Shown here piece by piece: positions 29,743-39,047 of a stretch of DNA of 39,047 nucleotides; the stretch's first letter is position 1; each line of letters opens with the position of its first letter. The notes under the pieces were generated by a model that made no database searches, was not told the origin of the DNA, and saw only the letters and a program-made list of their open reading frames with translations. Source of the stretch: Priapulus caudatus (Eukaryota; Priapulida; Priapulimorpha; Priapulimorphida; Priapulidae); the NCBI RefSeq assembly GCF_000485595.1, contig NW_014577217.1, positions 176,645 to 215,691 of the forward strand, read 5' to 3'. A program made the translations under genes and the position numbers.

Positions 29743-30732
29743 GCATACGCGAGTATCGACATTCTCTATGTAGGGTTTGCATCTTAGAAAACAGAGGTCA
29801 AATTTGGGCTTTTCATGAAGAAATAATCAATGTATCTGGGAAAATATATTTACACTATATTAAATTTGGCATAAACGACTCATTCGATACATCATAAAAG
29901 CTTCTGCATGTTTAAAAATAAACACCTCCCTCGTGGCAGAAAAAATGAGACGGACCCATGACATCTGGTTTTGTGAAGCGACTTGGTTGGCGAGTTAGTG
30001 GTTAGGTTATTTGCGGTTCTTGCAACTCATCTTTACGGGGATTTCGAACACGCTTTAGTTTCGATGCAATTTCACATTCGCGAATGGTTTTCACAAAACG
30101 CATTCGGAAGGCAAATATTTGTGTAAGCCCGCGCTGTTAGAGGGAATTCGCATCAAAAGCACACACGCGAGAGCAAATGCAGGCCGCATATCCACGCCGA
30201 TATCATATCGTAATCGCGGGCGTGCCCACTACGTAACGTACTCACGTCACACCCCATAATGGACTTCGCAAGTCCGCAAGCGAGCAACGCTAACATCTGT
30301 TGCGTATATGTTGTGATAACAGTGAGTTTCCGCGCCTCCAGGTGGCGTTAGTATCGGCATAATGAAGCCTGCTGGCCAGCAGAGAGACTCCGGGCAAGCG
30401 AAGCAGTGAAATGCTCATCAAGCAAGTAGAGACTACGTAAGCCCTAGATTATCGGCGAGCAGGCACCGTGATAGCGTAAACACGCACATTATATATACTT
30501 ATATACACAGAGCACACAGAGCTGGCTCCTCGAACAACCTTGGCTCGTTGCTAGTACCAGATGTGACATTGACTAGAAGTCAAGCAATCTCGCCGATACT
30601 ATAGATGTACCGATCATGAGCGACACATATGCAAGGTAGGGAGGATGCATTAACCTTACTTAGGGAAGAGCTTGTAAGGAGAAGATCCACGGTTCACGAA
30701 TGTAACGATTTATTGGTCGTAGTTTGGCTCAT
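29743..30732. other. No gene recognised
   Basis: About 1 kb of unique-looking sequence. A CTCF-like match, CCTCCAGGTGGCGT, lies at 30335-30348. Open frames are short and unrecognised. Confidence 0.5.
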
Positions 30733-30961
30733 AGGGTCTATGTCCCCCAGGGTACTGCCGAAACGTACCCTGGGTACAGTCCGGTATACCGGAACGTACC
30801 CTGGTCACTATTTGATATGGTTAGGGTTAGGATTAGTGTTAGGGTTAGGGAGTAGGCGTAGGCGATTCCCTAGACTCGTTAATGGAGTAGGCGAGGTACG
30901 GTCCGGTATATTAGATAGTACCAGGGTACGTTCCGACAGTACCCTGGCGGACATAGACCCT
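30733..30961. mobile_element. 229-bp TIR element with TTAGGG core
   Basis: Inverted termini of about 45 bp: AGGGTCTATGTCC, CCAGGGTACTG, AACGTACCCTGG on the left (30733-30777), matched in inversion on the right (about 30917-30961) with three mismatches and one indel. Flanks are CTCAT (30728-30732) and CTCAG (30962-30966), a possible 5-bp target duplication with one mismatch. The core (30819-30850) is GGTTAGGGTTAGGATTAGTG then TTAGGGTTAGGG. The terminal layout parallels the element in block D. The 117-codon frame across it is not a recognised protein. Confidence 0.92.
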
Positions 30962-31131
30962 CTCAGCCGTAGTTTGTGGTAATGGAATGATCCACATGGG
31001 TATCGTTCGTAAAGGTCAGTCTAACTGCGCAGAAATTTTACCATCGTGCGGGTCATTGCTCGGCTGCACGATGCGTTTCGCTTTATAGACGAGTCTATAA
31101 TATTATGACACCCCTGATGTGTATGTATATA
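30962..31131. other. No gene recognised
   Basis: Short unique-looking stretch between the element and a microsatellite. Confidence 0.4.
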
Positions 31132-31216
31132 TAATGTGTGTGCGTGTGCGTGTGCGTGTGCGTGTGCGTGCGCGTGCGCGTGCGCGTGCGCGTGCGTGTA
31201 CGTGTGCGTGTGTGTT
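31132..31216 (+). repeat. (GTGTGC)n/(GTGCGC)n microsatellite
   Basis: GTGTGC hexamers change to GCGCGT hexamers and back. A related shorter GTGC/TG tract lies at 31371-31412. Confidence 0.93.
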
Positions 31217-33335
31217 CGCGTGGAAGCGAAAAGTTTCCCCCCCCGCGCATGACAACAATTTCAGCTAATGAAGAGGCTCTATACCTGGAATCAGAGTGGA
31301 ATAAGTTTCTTACTTACTTAATTAATTAATTACCCGGAATCGGAGAGTTACTTAGCTACTAAAGGAATAAGTGCGTGCGTGTACGTGTGCGTGCGTGTGT
31401 GCGTGCGTGTGTGTGCGGCCACGATTTAACATGCTAGCACTGTGAACGATGTTCAGACATCTGCTACTACCCCCCTGCAGCGATTATTTAGAAAATACAT
31501 GTTTGTTTGTCGGCGGTAAGCAGGCAGTATTATCAGCTACAGAGTGATTTTATCTCGTTCGGCCATCGATTGGGGGGAAACCGGCGAGCACTATAGACCT
31601 ACTATGTAAAACTTGCCTACTATGTCTAGGCTTCGCTCGCAGTACGCGTATCATAAACGATATAGTATACTAACGTATCCTAAACGATATATACTACACG
31701 AGCGTATCACTCTCTGCCGGTACACATGCAGTCCGACCAGCTGGAAGGGAATGTTGACGATTGGAATTCGCAGCACGGATTGCCTGTTGAAAGGATGAGA
31801 GGAGAGGGATGGGTTCATAGAAACAGGAGATGTGCGGTTCGTTTCACATGGTTCAAATTAATTATCTTGCGGGGGTCATATATTTATCATTTGTAATAAA
31901 CACCGGTGTTTTATTTAATATGCATTGTAATGCGAACCCGTACGCGAATGTTGCTGTAAAGAGGTGAATTATAACTTGCTTTCACATTTCACGTGAGCAA
32001 TGTAAACTTATTGTGTCGCTAGATGGTGCCACCTGTTCGCAGTATCAAGCAACACTTTCTTATTGACCTGCGTTGAATGCCTCACGGTGATTTAAAGCTC
32101 GTTATGACTGTATTGATTTCCCATGAGCATGTCTTAGCAACGCTAACCAATATTGGACTCGACGCAAATTTTATTTCGATGTGCATGTGAGAAACTCGCT
32201 GCGAAAAGTGGTCTCATTGTCGTGATAAATGTTTTCACATTATTGTGGAAACGAGCCAGCGAGCATCACTTAACTTCCTTTCAGCGTGTAAAGTGTTGAC
32301 TGTAGGAAACCGTTCCATTAAGAATCGCGGGATATTTTTTCAGTGGAGGAGTGAATTTCCACTGCCTTTATTTGAGGTTTAGCTAGCGAGAAATGAGTGT
32401 AAAACTGTTTATTCACAAGCAGCTAGGCTGTGCGCCAATCAATATGGGCAAACAATATGCAGTGTTTGCATTCTGAGGCATATTCCTGCAAATTTAAATT
32501 CATTTTTAGCCTGTAAGAATAGATACGCACGTGGGTTTAAACCGGTTTATTTCATACACTGCCTGTCCTGGACTAATATTTCTGTGATTTATTGGATTTG
32601 CTTATAGATTATGATATTTCGAATACTGCCATGTCTCGTGGCACGAGAAAAACAAGTACTCCAGAATTATTGAAACTGTAAAACGATTAAGTTGAAAGCG
32701 GGTTTTAAAATATTTACTTTACACGCATCGTTAAGAATTTGTAAGTATCTATACTTTGATGCACCCTTTCAAATCTCCATGTTACCATGTTAACATCTAC
32801 CATGTTATTAGACAAGCTATGAAACATCATCAGCCTAAGTAACTGCTCGCAAAGAGGCAGGCCAGTGTTTTCGTTAAACTTGACAGCTTTGCTGAAATTA
32901 TGAACAATCAATCAAAGCGTAGTGTTGACGTATTTCCACATCAAAAGATACAAAAATTGAGCTTCGCTCGTACATGGCTGCATCAGTAACAGATGAGGTG
33001 AGGGAAGTTGGGGGGCCAGTAGCGAAGTAGCACAGTAATTGATGACTAGCTGAAAGCTGGCTGCCAGCATCTAAATCTGTTTGTATAGGATTTACACAAA
33101 CAGCGTTTATCCAAGGTTGCTGAAACTGTTGCTAAAGTAAAGGCAACAAGCCCCAACACACGACCTTAAAGCAAGTGGCTTCGCAAATGAAGTGTGTGTG
33201 ACTGGACAGCAGAACTCCCACAGTAGCTACCTGGCAACATCGTCGAATGATCGACTGCAAATGTTTTATAGTAGCCGCAGAAGTGTGTAATAAATAGTTC
33301 ACTGGTCTATATAGTCCAGTGATTGTCACTGTTTC
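31217..33335. other. No gene recognised
   Basis: About 2.1 kb of mostly unique AT-rich sequence, except the small GTGC/TG tract at 31371-31412 and the short TTAATTAATTAATTA run near 31318. Open frames are under 70 codons and unrecognised. No RNA gene is seen. Confidence 0.5.
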
Positions 33336-33339
33336 TTTG

Positions 33340-33596
33340 CGTGACCTTTGCTTCGTGTTTGACATTGACATTTGCTTGTTTGATCTTTACCATTGCTTGT
33401 TTGACCTTGACCATTGCTTGTGTGGCATTTACCATTGCTTGCTTGACCTTGGCCGTTGCTTGTTTGACCTTAACCATTGCTTGTTTGACCATTACTACAG
33501 CTTGTTTGAGTCTTTGACCTTAACTATTGCATTGTGATATTTACCATTGCTTGTTTGACGTTGACCATTGCTTGTTTAACCTCAACCTTTAATTAT
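33340..33596 (+). repeat. 21-bp minisatellite (about 12 units)
   Basis: Unit GACCTTGACCATTGCTTGTTT with substitutions and a few indels. Because the period is seven codons, five of six frames of the consensus are free of stops (DLDHCLF and TLTIACL on +, KQAMVKV on -), producing several overlapping short open frames. Parallel open frames argue for non-coding repeat DNA. Confidence 0.93.
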
Positions 33597-34199
33597 TCGG
33601 CCTTTAAGCTTGACCTAGTGCCGTCGGGGGGTAGCGGTCATAAGGGCAATGATGTGGCTCCCCCTCCCCTCTCCCACTCCCCACCCTCCCTGATCTTTCT
33701 GACTTGCACTTCGCGCGATCGGCAGCGCAGTTAAACCTGTTATGTTGGGCTGATGCTTTGAAAACTGGTTGTCGTGCGGTTAATCCCGCGGGGATGATAA
33801 ATACTCGCCCGGGCCGCCGCGAAGCATCTCGAGCCCCAATTGACACACTTTTCAGCCCTGTTTGGCCTCCGCAGTTGCTTTTTTTGACAGGCGCAAGTCG
33901 TTGTGAAATTGGGTAGGTTTGCGCGTTGAGCAGTTCGCGCGTGCAGCAGCACACGCACGCGTTTATTTTGTGAATTTCGCGCCCGCTCTTCGTTCAAGAG
34001 CCGGAGACTCGGACTAGGTGATATCGTCGCGATGCCGAGCTTTAAGGTAACGTCTGTAGCCGTAGTTTCAACTGTCTTCGTACCTGTGTAGAATACCTGT
34101 AGTCCATAAACAGAGCAGTGTGGATGCATATAAGGGAGTTGTGCAGATCTGTAGACGGTATCGATGGATACAACTGTAGTAGCTTACCTGTAACTATAA
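33597..34199. other. No gene recognised; GC-rich, CpG-containing stretch
   Basis: GC- and CpG-richer than its surroundings between about 33610 and 34050, with a C-rich run near 33660-33690. At 34032-34052 the sequence reads ATGCCGAGCTTTAAG followed by GTAACG, a possible short first coding exon and splice donor. This is only suggestive; no downstream exon is identified. Confidence 0.25.
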
Positions 34200-34260
34200 G
34201 TACCAGGTAGTACCTTACTTGTAACTTAGTAACTGTAGTACCAGGTAGTACCTTACCTGT
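34200..34260 (+). repeat. 38-bp direct repeat, two copies
   Basis: GTACCAGGTAGTACCTTAC occurs at 34200 and again at 34238, each followed by .TGT. The GTACCAGGTA..AC wording resembles the inner termini of the TTAGGG-cored elements, but no full element is present. Confidence 0.7.
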
Positions 34261-34799
34261 GGTACGGTATAAGGTGGGGGAGATACTATGGGCGTTCGTG
34301 GACCGTTTGAAATACATCGGCTGTGTCAGAACAATGGTTGCCGACGGTGTGCTTGATTAACCTCTTCTTCTTCTTCATTAACTTTCCCTTTGATTGTTCC
34401 TCTATTGTGGCCTTGGGGGTGACTTTCACCTGAGCCGAGTTTGTCTAGCCCAGCCAATCGGTGAGCCGGGGTAGAAGAGCTGACCACATTGTTTATTTTC
34501 TATGCTAGCTTTTATTTCTCGTGATTACTGTAAGTGTAATACTGTGGACATTATAGCACGGAAATTACCATCACCGTTTGTACTGCACATTTACAAAACT
34601 GAATTTGTTTAACTCTTTTTTAGTATGTAGACTCTGCAACTGGTTAAGTGAGTAATAAATAGTGTAGCAACTATTAAATTTTCTCAAACATTCGAAGAAC
34701 CTCGTTAGAGCTTTAAGCACAATGTCTCTGTTACTTGCCAGACGAAGTCCTACCTTGAACCCATCTGGGATATTATTGCTGTGGACAGTAATGGTAGGA
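34261..34799. other. No gene recognised
   Basis: Unique-looking sequence with a short CTTCTTCTTCTT run near 34363. No recognised frame. Confidence 0.45.
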
Positions 34800-34874
34800 G
34801 TGTATAACATAGATTATATTATACACTATATTATATATATATATATATATTATATTATAGTCTATATTATACAC
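34800..34874. repeat. AT-rich palindrome
   Basis: Starts GTGTATAACATAGATTATAT and ends with nearly its reverse complement (ATAGTCTATATTATACAC), around a central (AT)n. It is likely to form a cruciform. Confidence 0.8.
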
Positions 34875-36127
34875 TTTTGGTAAATGATACATCACAATCA
34901 TTTCAGTGTGTAGGCTACGTCAGTGCAGCTAGGCTAGAGCATTAGCAGTTTTACAGCGCAGGGACAAAAGAAATAACATACACTGAAACAATATGTTGCA
35001 TTGTCTTCTAATGGGTTCCAATTCATCGGTCCCGGCTATTTTTGTTTGCGTAAAATACAGGTTATCGTTGAAACGTTGGAAATGACGTGAAGCAACGATT
35101 AGCGAACCTCGTGCAGTTTCGCCATGAATACAATGTACTGCAAATCATAAGATAAACATATAAGGCTAAAAAATATAAAAATGAAATATAATGCAATGGG
35201 ACATCCATGGTTTTATGTATCTAATGATTGCCAATTCTCGAACCTCTTCTTTGTCCACCTGCCATGTTCCTACTGTACATGCTACAATAAAGGTCAGCAA
35301 TGTAGTTGGCTGTAAACTGTGTCGTGAAATTTAAACACGTTGGGAAATTAGCGGCAAAGTTCATCAAATCAATCAGAAGGATGTGTAATTGACAAATAGC
35401 GTCCAGTGAAATGTGTCGGTTTTTTTAATCGGACGTGTTGCGGAGGAGGCGTGCAGTTCTTTCTATATTCGGTATAATTTCCGTGGATGTGCGGCAGGCC
35501 GGGGTATGGGGGTATTCCCTACCCGCCTGCCTGCTCCGCACGCTCGGACCATAATCGCTGACCACGTGGAATCCAGACCTCCGCCGGCAGATGACGGCGA
35601 ACAAAAGATCGTGGCTATGCAGAGTAGATGGATAGATCCGTGGCAAGTATAATTATTGTGGTTTAGCGTGATGCTTAATCATCCGTGTGCGCGCGCTAGC
35701 GGTTGCTCCCTCGCCTTCCCCACCTCTCTGTGAGAGGTAGGCTGTAAGCCTGTATGAGTCACTAGTTGAAGGCGCAGTCAGTCCTCGTATCAATGCACTG
35801 TCTGACCTTCACACTGATTCTGCTTAGATTAACATATGAAGGTGGGCGATATAAAGGGCCGACTTCCCCTCGTCCGGCTACGGGGGCTGTGTTTCATTCG
35901 CGGTCTGTATCAGCACACGATCAACGAAGTTATGGAACAGATCTGGCAGGGGTCTGCTTCTGTTATTGGCCAAATGGCATCATCATCTGATAGGTAGTTG
36001 ACAGCAGCGTTGTCACGACATCAGCATCTGCGGTCGCTTGTTCCCGCGCGTGGCTGCATCTATTTTGAATAAGATATATATTTTATAGAATATAGTTAGA
36101 ACATGACTTTAAAGGTAATATTGGTCG
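34875..36127. other. No gene recognised
   Basis: About 1.25 kb of unique-looking sequence. The 79-codon frame at 35413-35652 and 74-codon frame at 35766-35990 have no recognisable domain. Confidence 0.5.
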
Positions 36128-36902
36128 CTACAGCAGTGTTGTATGCATATGAACGCTGACAGCGGTGATCGTATGCCTATGAAAAGCGGACAGCCGGGTG
36201 GTCGTTCTGCCTATGAAGCTGACCGAGCGTGTCGGTATGCTATGAAGCAGGCGAGCGGTGGTGGTGCGTATGCTGGTGAACGCTGACAGCAGTGATCGTC
36301 TTTGTATGAAGCTTGACAAGCAGTGTCGTCTGCCTATGAAGCTGACAAGCGGTGGTCGTCTGGCGTATGATAGCTGACAGCGGGTGATCATCTGCTATGG
36401 GAAGCTGACAGGCAGTGTCGTATTGCATGAAGCTGACGGAGCCTAGTGTCGGGTATGCTATGAAGCTGACAGCCGGTGTCGTCTGCCCTATGAAGGCTGA
36501 GAAGCGGGGGGAGCGTAGTCGGGTTGCGTATGAGGGCGGTGAGAGCGTGGAGGGGTGTCGTTGCTATGGAAGCTTAGAGCAGCGGGTGATCGTCTGCTTA
36601 TGAAGGGCTGACAGCGGTGTCGTCGTGGCTAATGAAGCTGGGGACAGTCGGTGTCGGGTTGCCTTTGAAGGAGCTGACAGCAGTATCGTCTATTCTATGA
36701 AAGCTTGAGCGAGCCAGGTCCGTGCTTGCCCTAATGAAGCTGACAGCCAGGTGTCAGGTTCTGCTATGAAGTTCTGACAGCGGGTGTCGGTCTGCTGATG
36801 GAAGTGACAAAGCGTGTCGTTTGCTATGAAGCTGACAGCAGTGTCGTCTGCTATGAAGCTGACAGCGGTGTCGTCTGCTATGAAGCTGACAGCAGTGTCA
36901 TG
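36128..36902 (+). repeat. 27-bp minisatellite (about 28 units)
   Basis: Unit TATGAAGCTGACAGCGGTGT then CGTCTGC, cleanest at 36828-36900, with GCGG/GCAG variants. Earlier units carry many single-base insertions. The period equals nine codons, which explains the short overlapping open frames on both strands. Confidence 0.94.
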
Positions 36903-39047
36903 TACTGGGATTTCTTGGAGTGGGATTATACATAGTTGTGTGGATTGTCGCTGAAACCAGTTGGCAGCTGGTACAACATAGTATCAAGATCCCAGAGATT
37001 TAAGCTCAGCGGGGCTATGAACTCAAAAAAGGGGGTAGCTATTACAACTAATCCAGAGATGATAGATGATTGCCTACCAGCAGCGTGGACAGCGTGACAA
37101 CCTAACGACATGATTGTAAGCATCTCTGACAAACATTATCTTGTCGTGTATGATGATGATGATGCAGCTCTGACAAAGTAGGAAAATCACCAGCAAACAA
37201 ATCATGCTAAAGTATTCCCATGGAAACTAAGGCGAATAGGTTTAGCAAGTACGCCGTTAGAGGGCGCTGCTATTCTCTGATTTTGACCTCGCGTATTGGG
37301 AAGTGAAACAGTACGAGGTCAGTGCAGGAAGGATGGTTTGCGGTTGTGGGTGTTGGGCTTTTCGCGAGCGAGTCGCGCGTCGACTGCCTGAAATCGAATA
37401 TAGTCTCAAAAGCTCATCTACTATCATTGGAAGCCAGTAATTTTCTGCTATCAAATAGTTGGACTTATGTTTTAAATCGACATTGAAAACTGACCGCTGG
37501 ACCCATAGGATTTTAATTGTAGCAGTTGTTACAGCTCCTTGCCCCCCCCTCCCCAGTAACACCGAGGCAGAGGCGTTCATCTGAATGACTCATCGTCTGT
37601 TATTTTACAGAATGACAACACGTTTCTTCGTCAAATCCGAACAAAATTAACCACCACATTCACGCCCAATCTAGACCGAATTAATTTTCATTATAATTTC
37701 AATTATAATTATAATATTCTTCGGGGGAACAGTTGTTATTTGCAGTGGCTACTCGTTGATTCATGCTGTCAGTCCGTATATTGAATTGATCAATGTAGCG
37801 CTGAGTGATAATCATATTGCCAATCTTCCAAGTCAGTAAACTCTGATCGGAATAAAAGTAGACAGACGCAAATAGAAGTTGCATGCAGAATCTTCTGGTG
37901 AATAATGCATCACACGGTAATTTTCATTTACATTCTAGTTCATCCATCATCGAATTTTCACTTATATTTTGAAATTCGATGTTGGTTCGTGGTAAGCCGT
38001 GTAGGCAGATCATTGATTTTCTGTTTTGCACAAAGTAAATAACATAATATCAAATGTGCCTGTCATCGCCAACCCGCCTTGGTACGCTTCAGACACAAAG
38101 ACAAATAAGCTTCATTAATAAAATCGTGATGAAATCGAAAAGGAATGTCACTTTCACTTTCTCGTCATGTGCTATTGCCCTGTGACCATCTGCCCTCACG
38201 TGGACCGTGGTCAATTTAGCAGAGCCACCTTTAATGAATAGATGAACAGTGAATTGTTCGTCCCCGCATGCTCCACATTCGCATAACAACAAGCTAATTG
38301 TTATTTGTGTCTGTCTCTGCGCGTGGGGCACCTAGCGGATGAGCCTCGAGGACAAAGGACGCTAGATATTACGTGTTAACGAATGGCTCGTCCGTCAGTA
38401 TTTACAGGAAATAGGAAGGATCAATGACCGTCGCCAGCTTGGCACCATTGCAGACGTTCGAAATCGCTCTGATTTATCCGCTCACCGTTCATTTCCTGTC
38501 ACAATGCACGGCCAGGCTCCGTGTATGCATTACCCCGTTTTCAGGGCTACCCGCTGGCGGTCGCCACCTTCGAAAAATGCGATCAATAAATGACAGTGGC
38601 GATTTTACTATATTAATGGCGAATACAATTGACGAATGATTTTACTGCTCAGAAAATTACGATTGACTAATGAAATCGTCAAATTGCAGTGTCGTGTCAT
38701 AAAATGTTTTCGTACGCCTTTTTTCTCATACCCATCACCTGTTTATGCCTTGCGTAGCAGCACGTAGGATAAAGTGAACTGTGGCTATAGTTTTCCATTG
38801 GTGGCTAAAGAATTACTTTTGTGGCTCAACTCTTGGCTCAAACTTTAAAACATCCAGAGGGAGCCCTGTGTGTTGGGCGTTGTTTCGACTTGCAGTTTTC
38901 TGTTAACGATTAGGTCACATATCTAAAGCCTAGCGTAGACTTCGATTTTTTCATGCAACTCGGCTGCGATTCCAGAATCGCAGTCGAAATTGCTGTGAAA
39001 TCGCTATGTCTGCGGGAACGTGCAACTGCAACTCGTAGCGATTCTGG
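36903..39047. other. No gene recognised
   Basis: About 2.1 kb of unique-looking sequence to the window end. It contains a GAT trinucleotide run near 37148-37162 and a perfect small palindrome, CTGCGATTC-CA-GAATCGCAG (38964-38983). Open frames (60-107 codons) have no recognisable domain. No RNA gene is seen. Confidence 0.5.

Noticed and set aside
33340-33596. CRISPR-like array (regular 21-bp repeats)
   Set aside because: The units are contiguous with no unique spacers, the DNA is eukaryotic, and no cas-like genes are present. The 27-, 41-, 48- and 77-bp arrays are tandem for the same reason.

Overview
This is a eukaryotic, almost certainly metazoan, nuclear sequence. It has no operon-like gene packing, is very rich in (TG)n/(CGTG)n microsatellites, carries several minisatellites, and contains short-inverted-repeat (MITE-type) elements, some enclosing TTAGGG arrays. 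TTAGGG fits animals with vertebrate-type telomeres (most non-arthropod phyla), but the species cannot be read from the window. Two runs of exactly 25 N (12800-12824, 25082-25106) and many one-base indels between repeat copies suggest a scaffolded, error-prone long-read assembly. I find no protein-coding gene I can support: the long open frames are translations of tandem repeats whose period is a multiple of three, or of TG/AC runs.

Layout. 1-9.3 kb: microsatellites, a CT-containing duplication, a TCTCG pentamer array, a 77-bp GC-rich minisatellite (4.73-5.64 kb), a 1.1-kb TG/CGTG tract (6.53-7.61 kb), several hairpins and a relic of a repeat found downstream. 9.3-28.6 kb: one complex repeat structure. 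Block D (9293-11700) recurs directly at 19199-21471. Between the two copies lie blocks A, a 48-bp satellite, B and C. After the second D, blocks C', B', satellite' and A' follow in reverse order and orientation, giving a palindrome of about 17 kb (11701-28587) with arms of about 6.7-7.5 kb. The right arm carries a 628-bp inverted-repeat element (22250-22877) containing a tRNA-like B box and TTAGGG repeats; the left arm has only a 39-bp hairpin there. Block D holds a 41-bp minisatellite interrupted by a short inverted-repeat element with a TTAGGG core. 28.6-39 kb: a pogo/Tc1-like MITE flanked by TA (28978-29506), a second TTAGGG-cored element (30733-30961) related to the one in D, 21-bp and 27-bp minisatellites, and otherwise plain intergenic or intronic DNA.

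Nothing here works together as a gene system. The most unusual features are the foldback-like palindrome built around a satellite, the short inverted-repeat elements with internal telomere-type repeats, and three hairpins sharing the same base, ATCAGGAGT/ACTCCTGAT.
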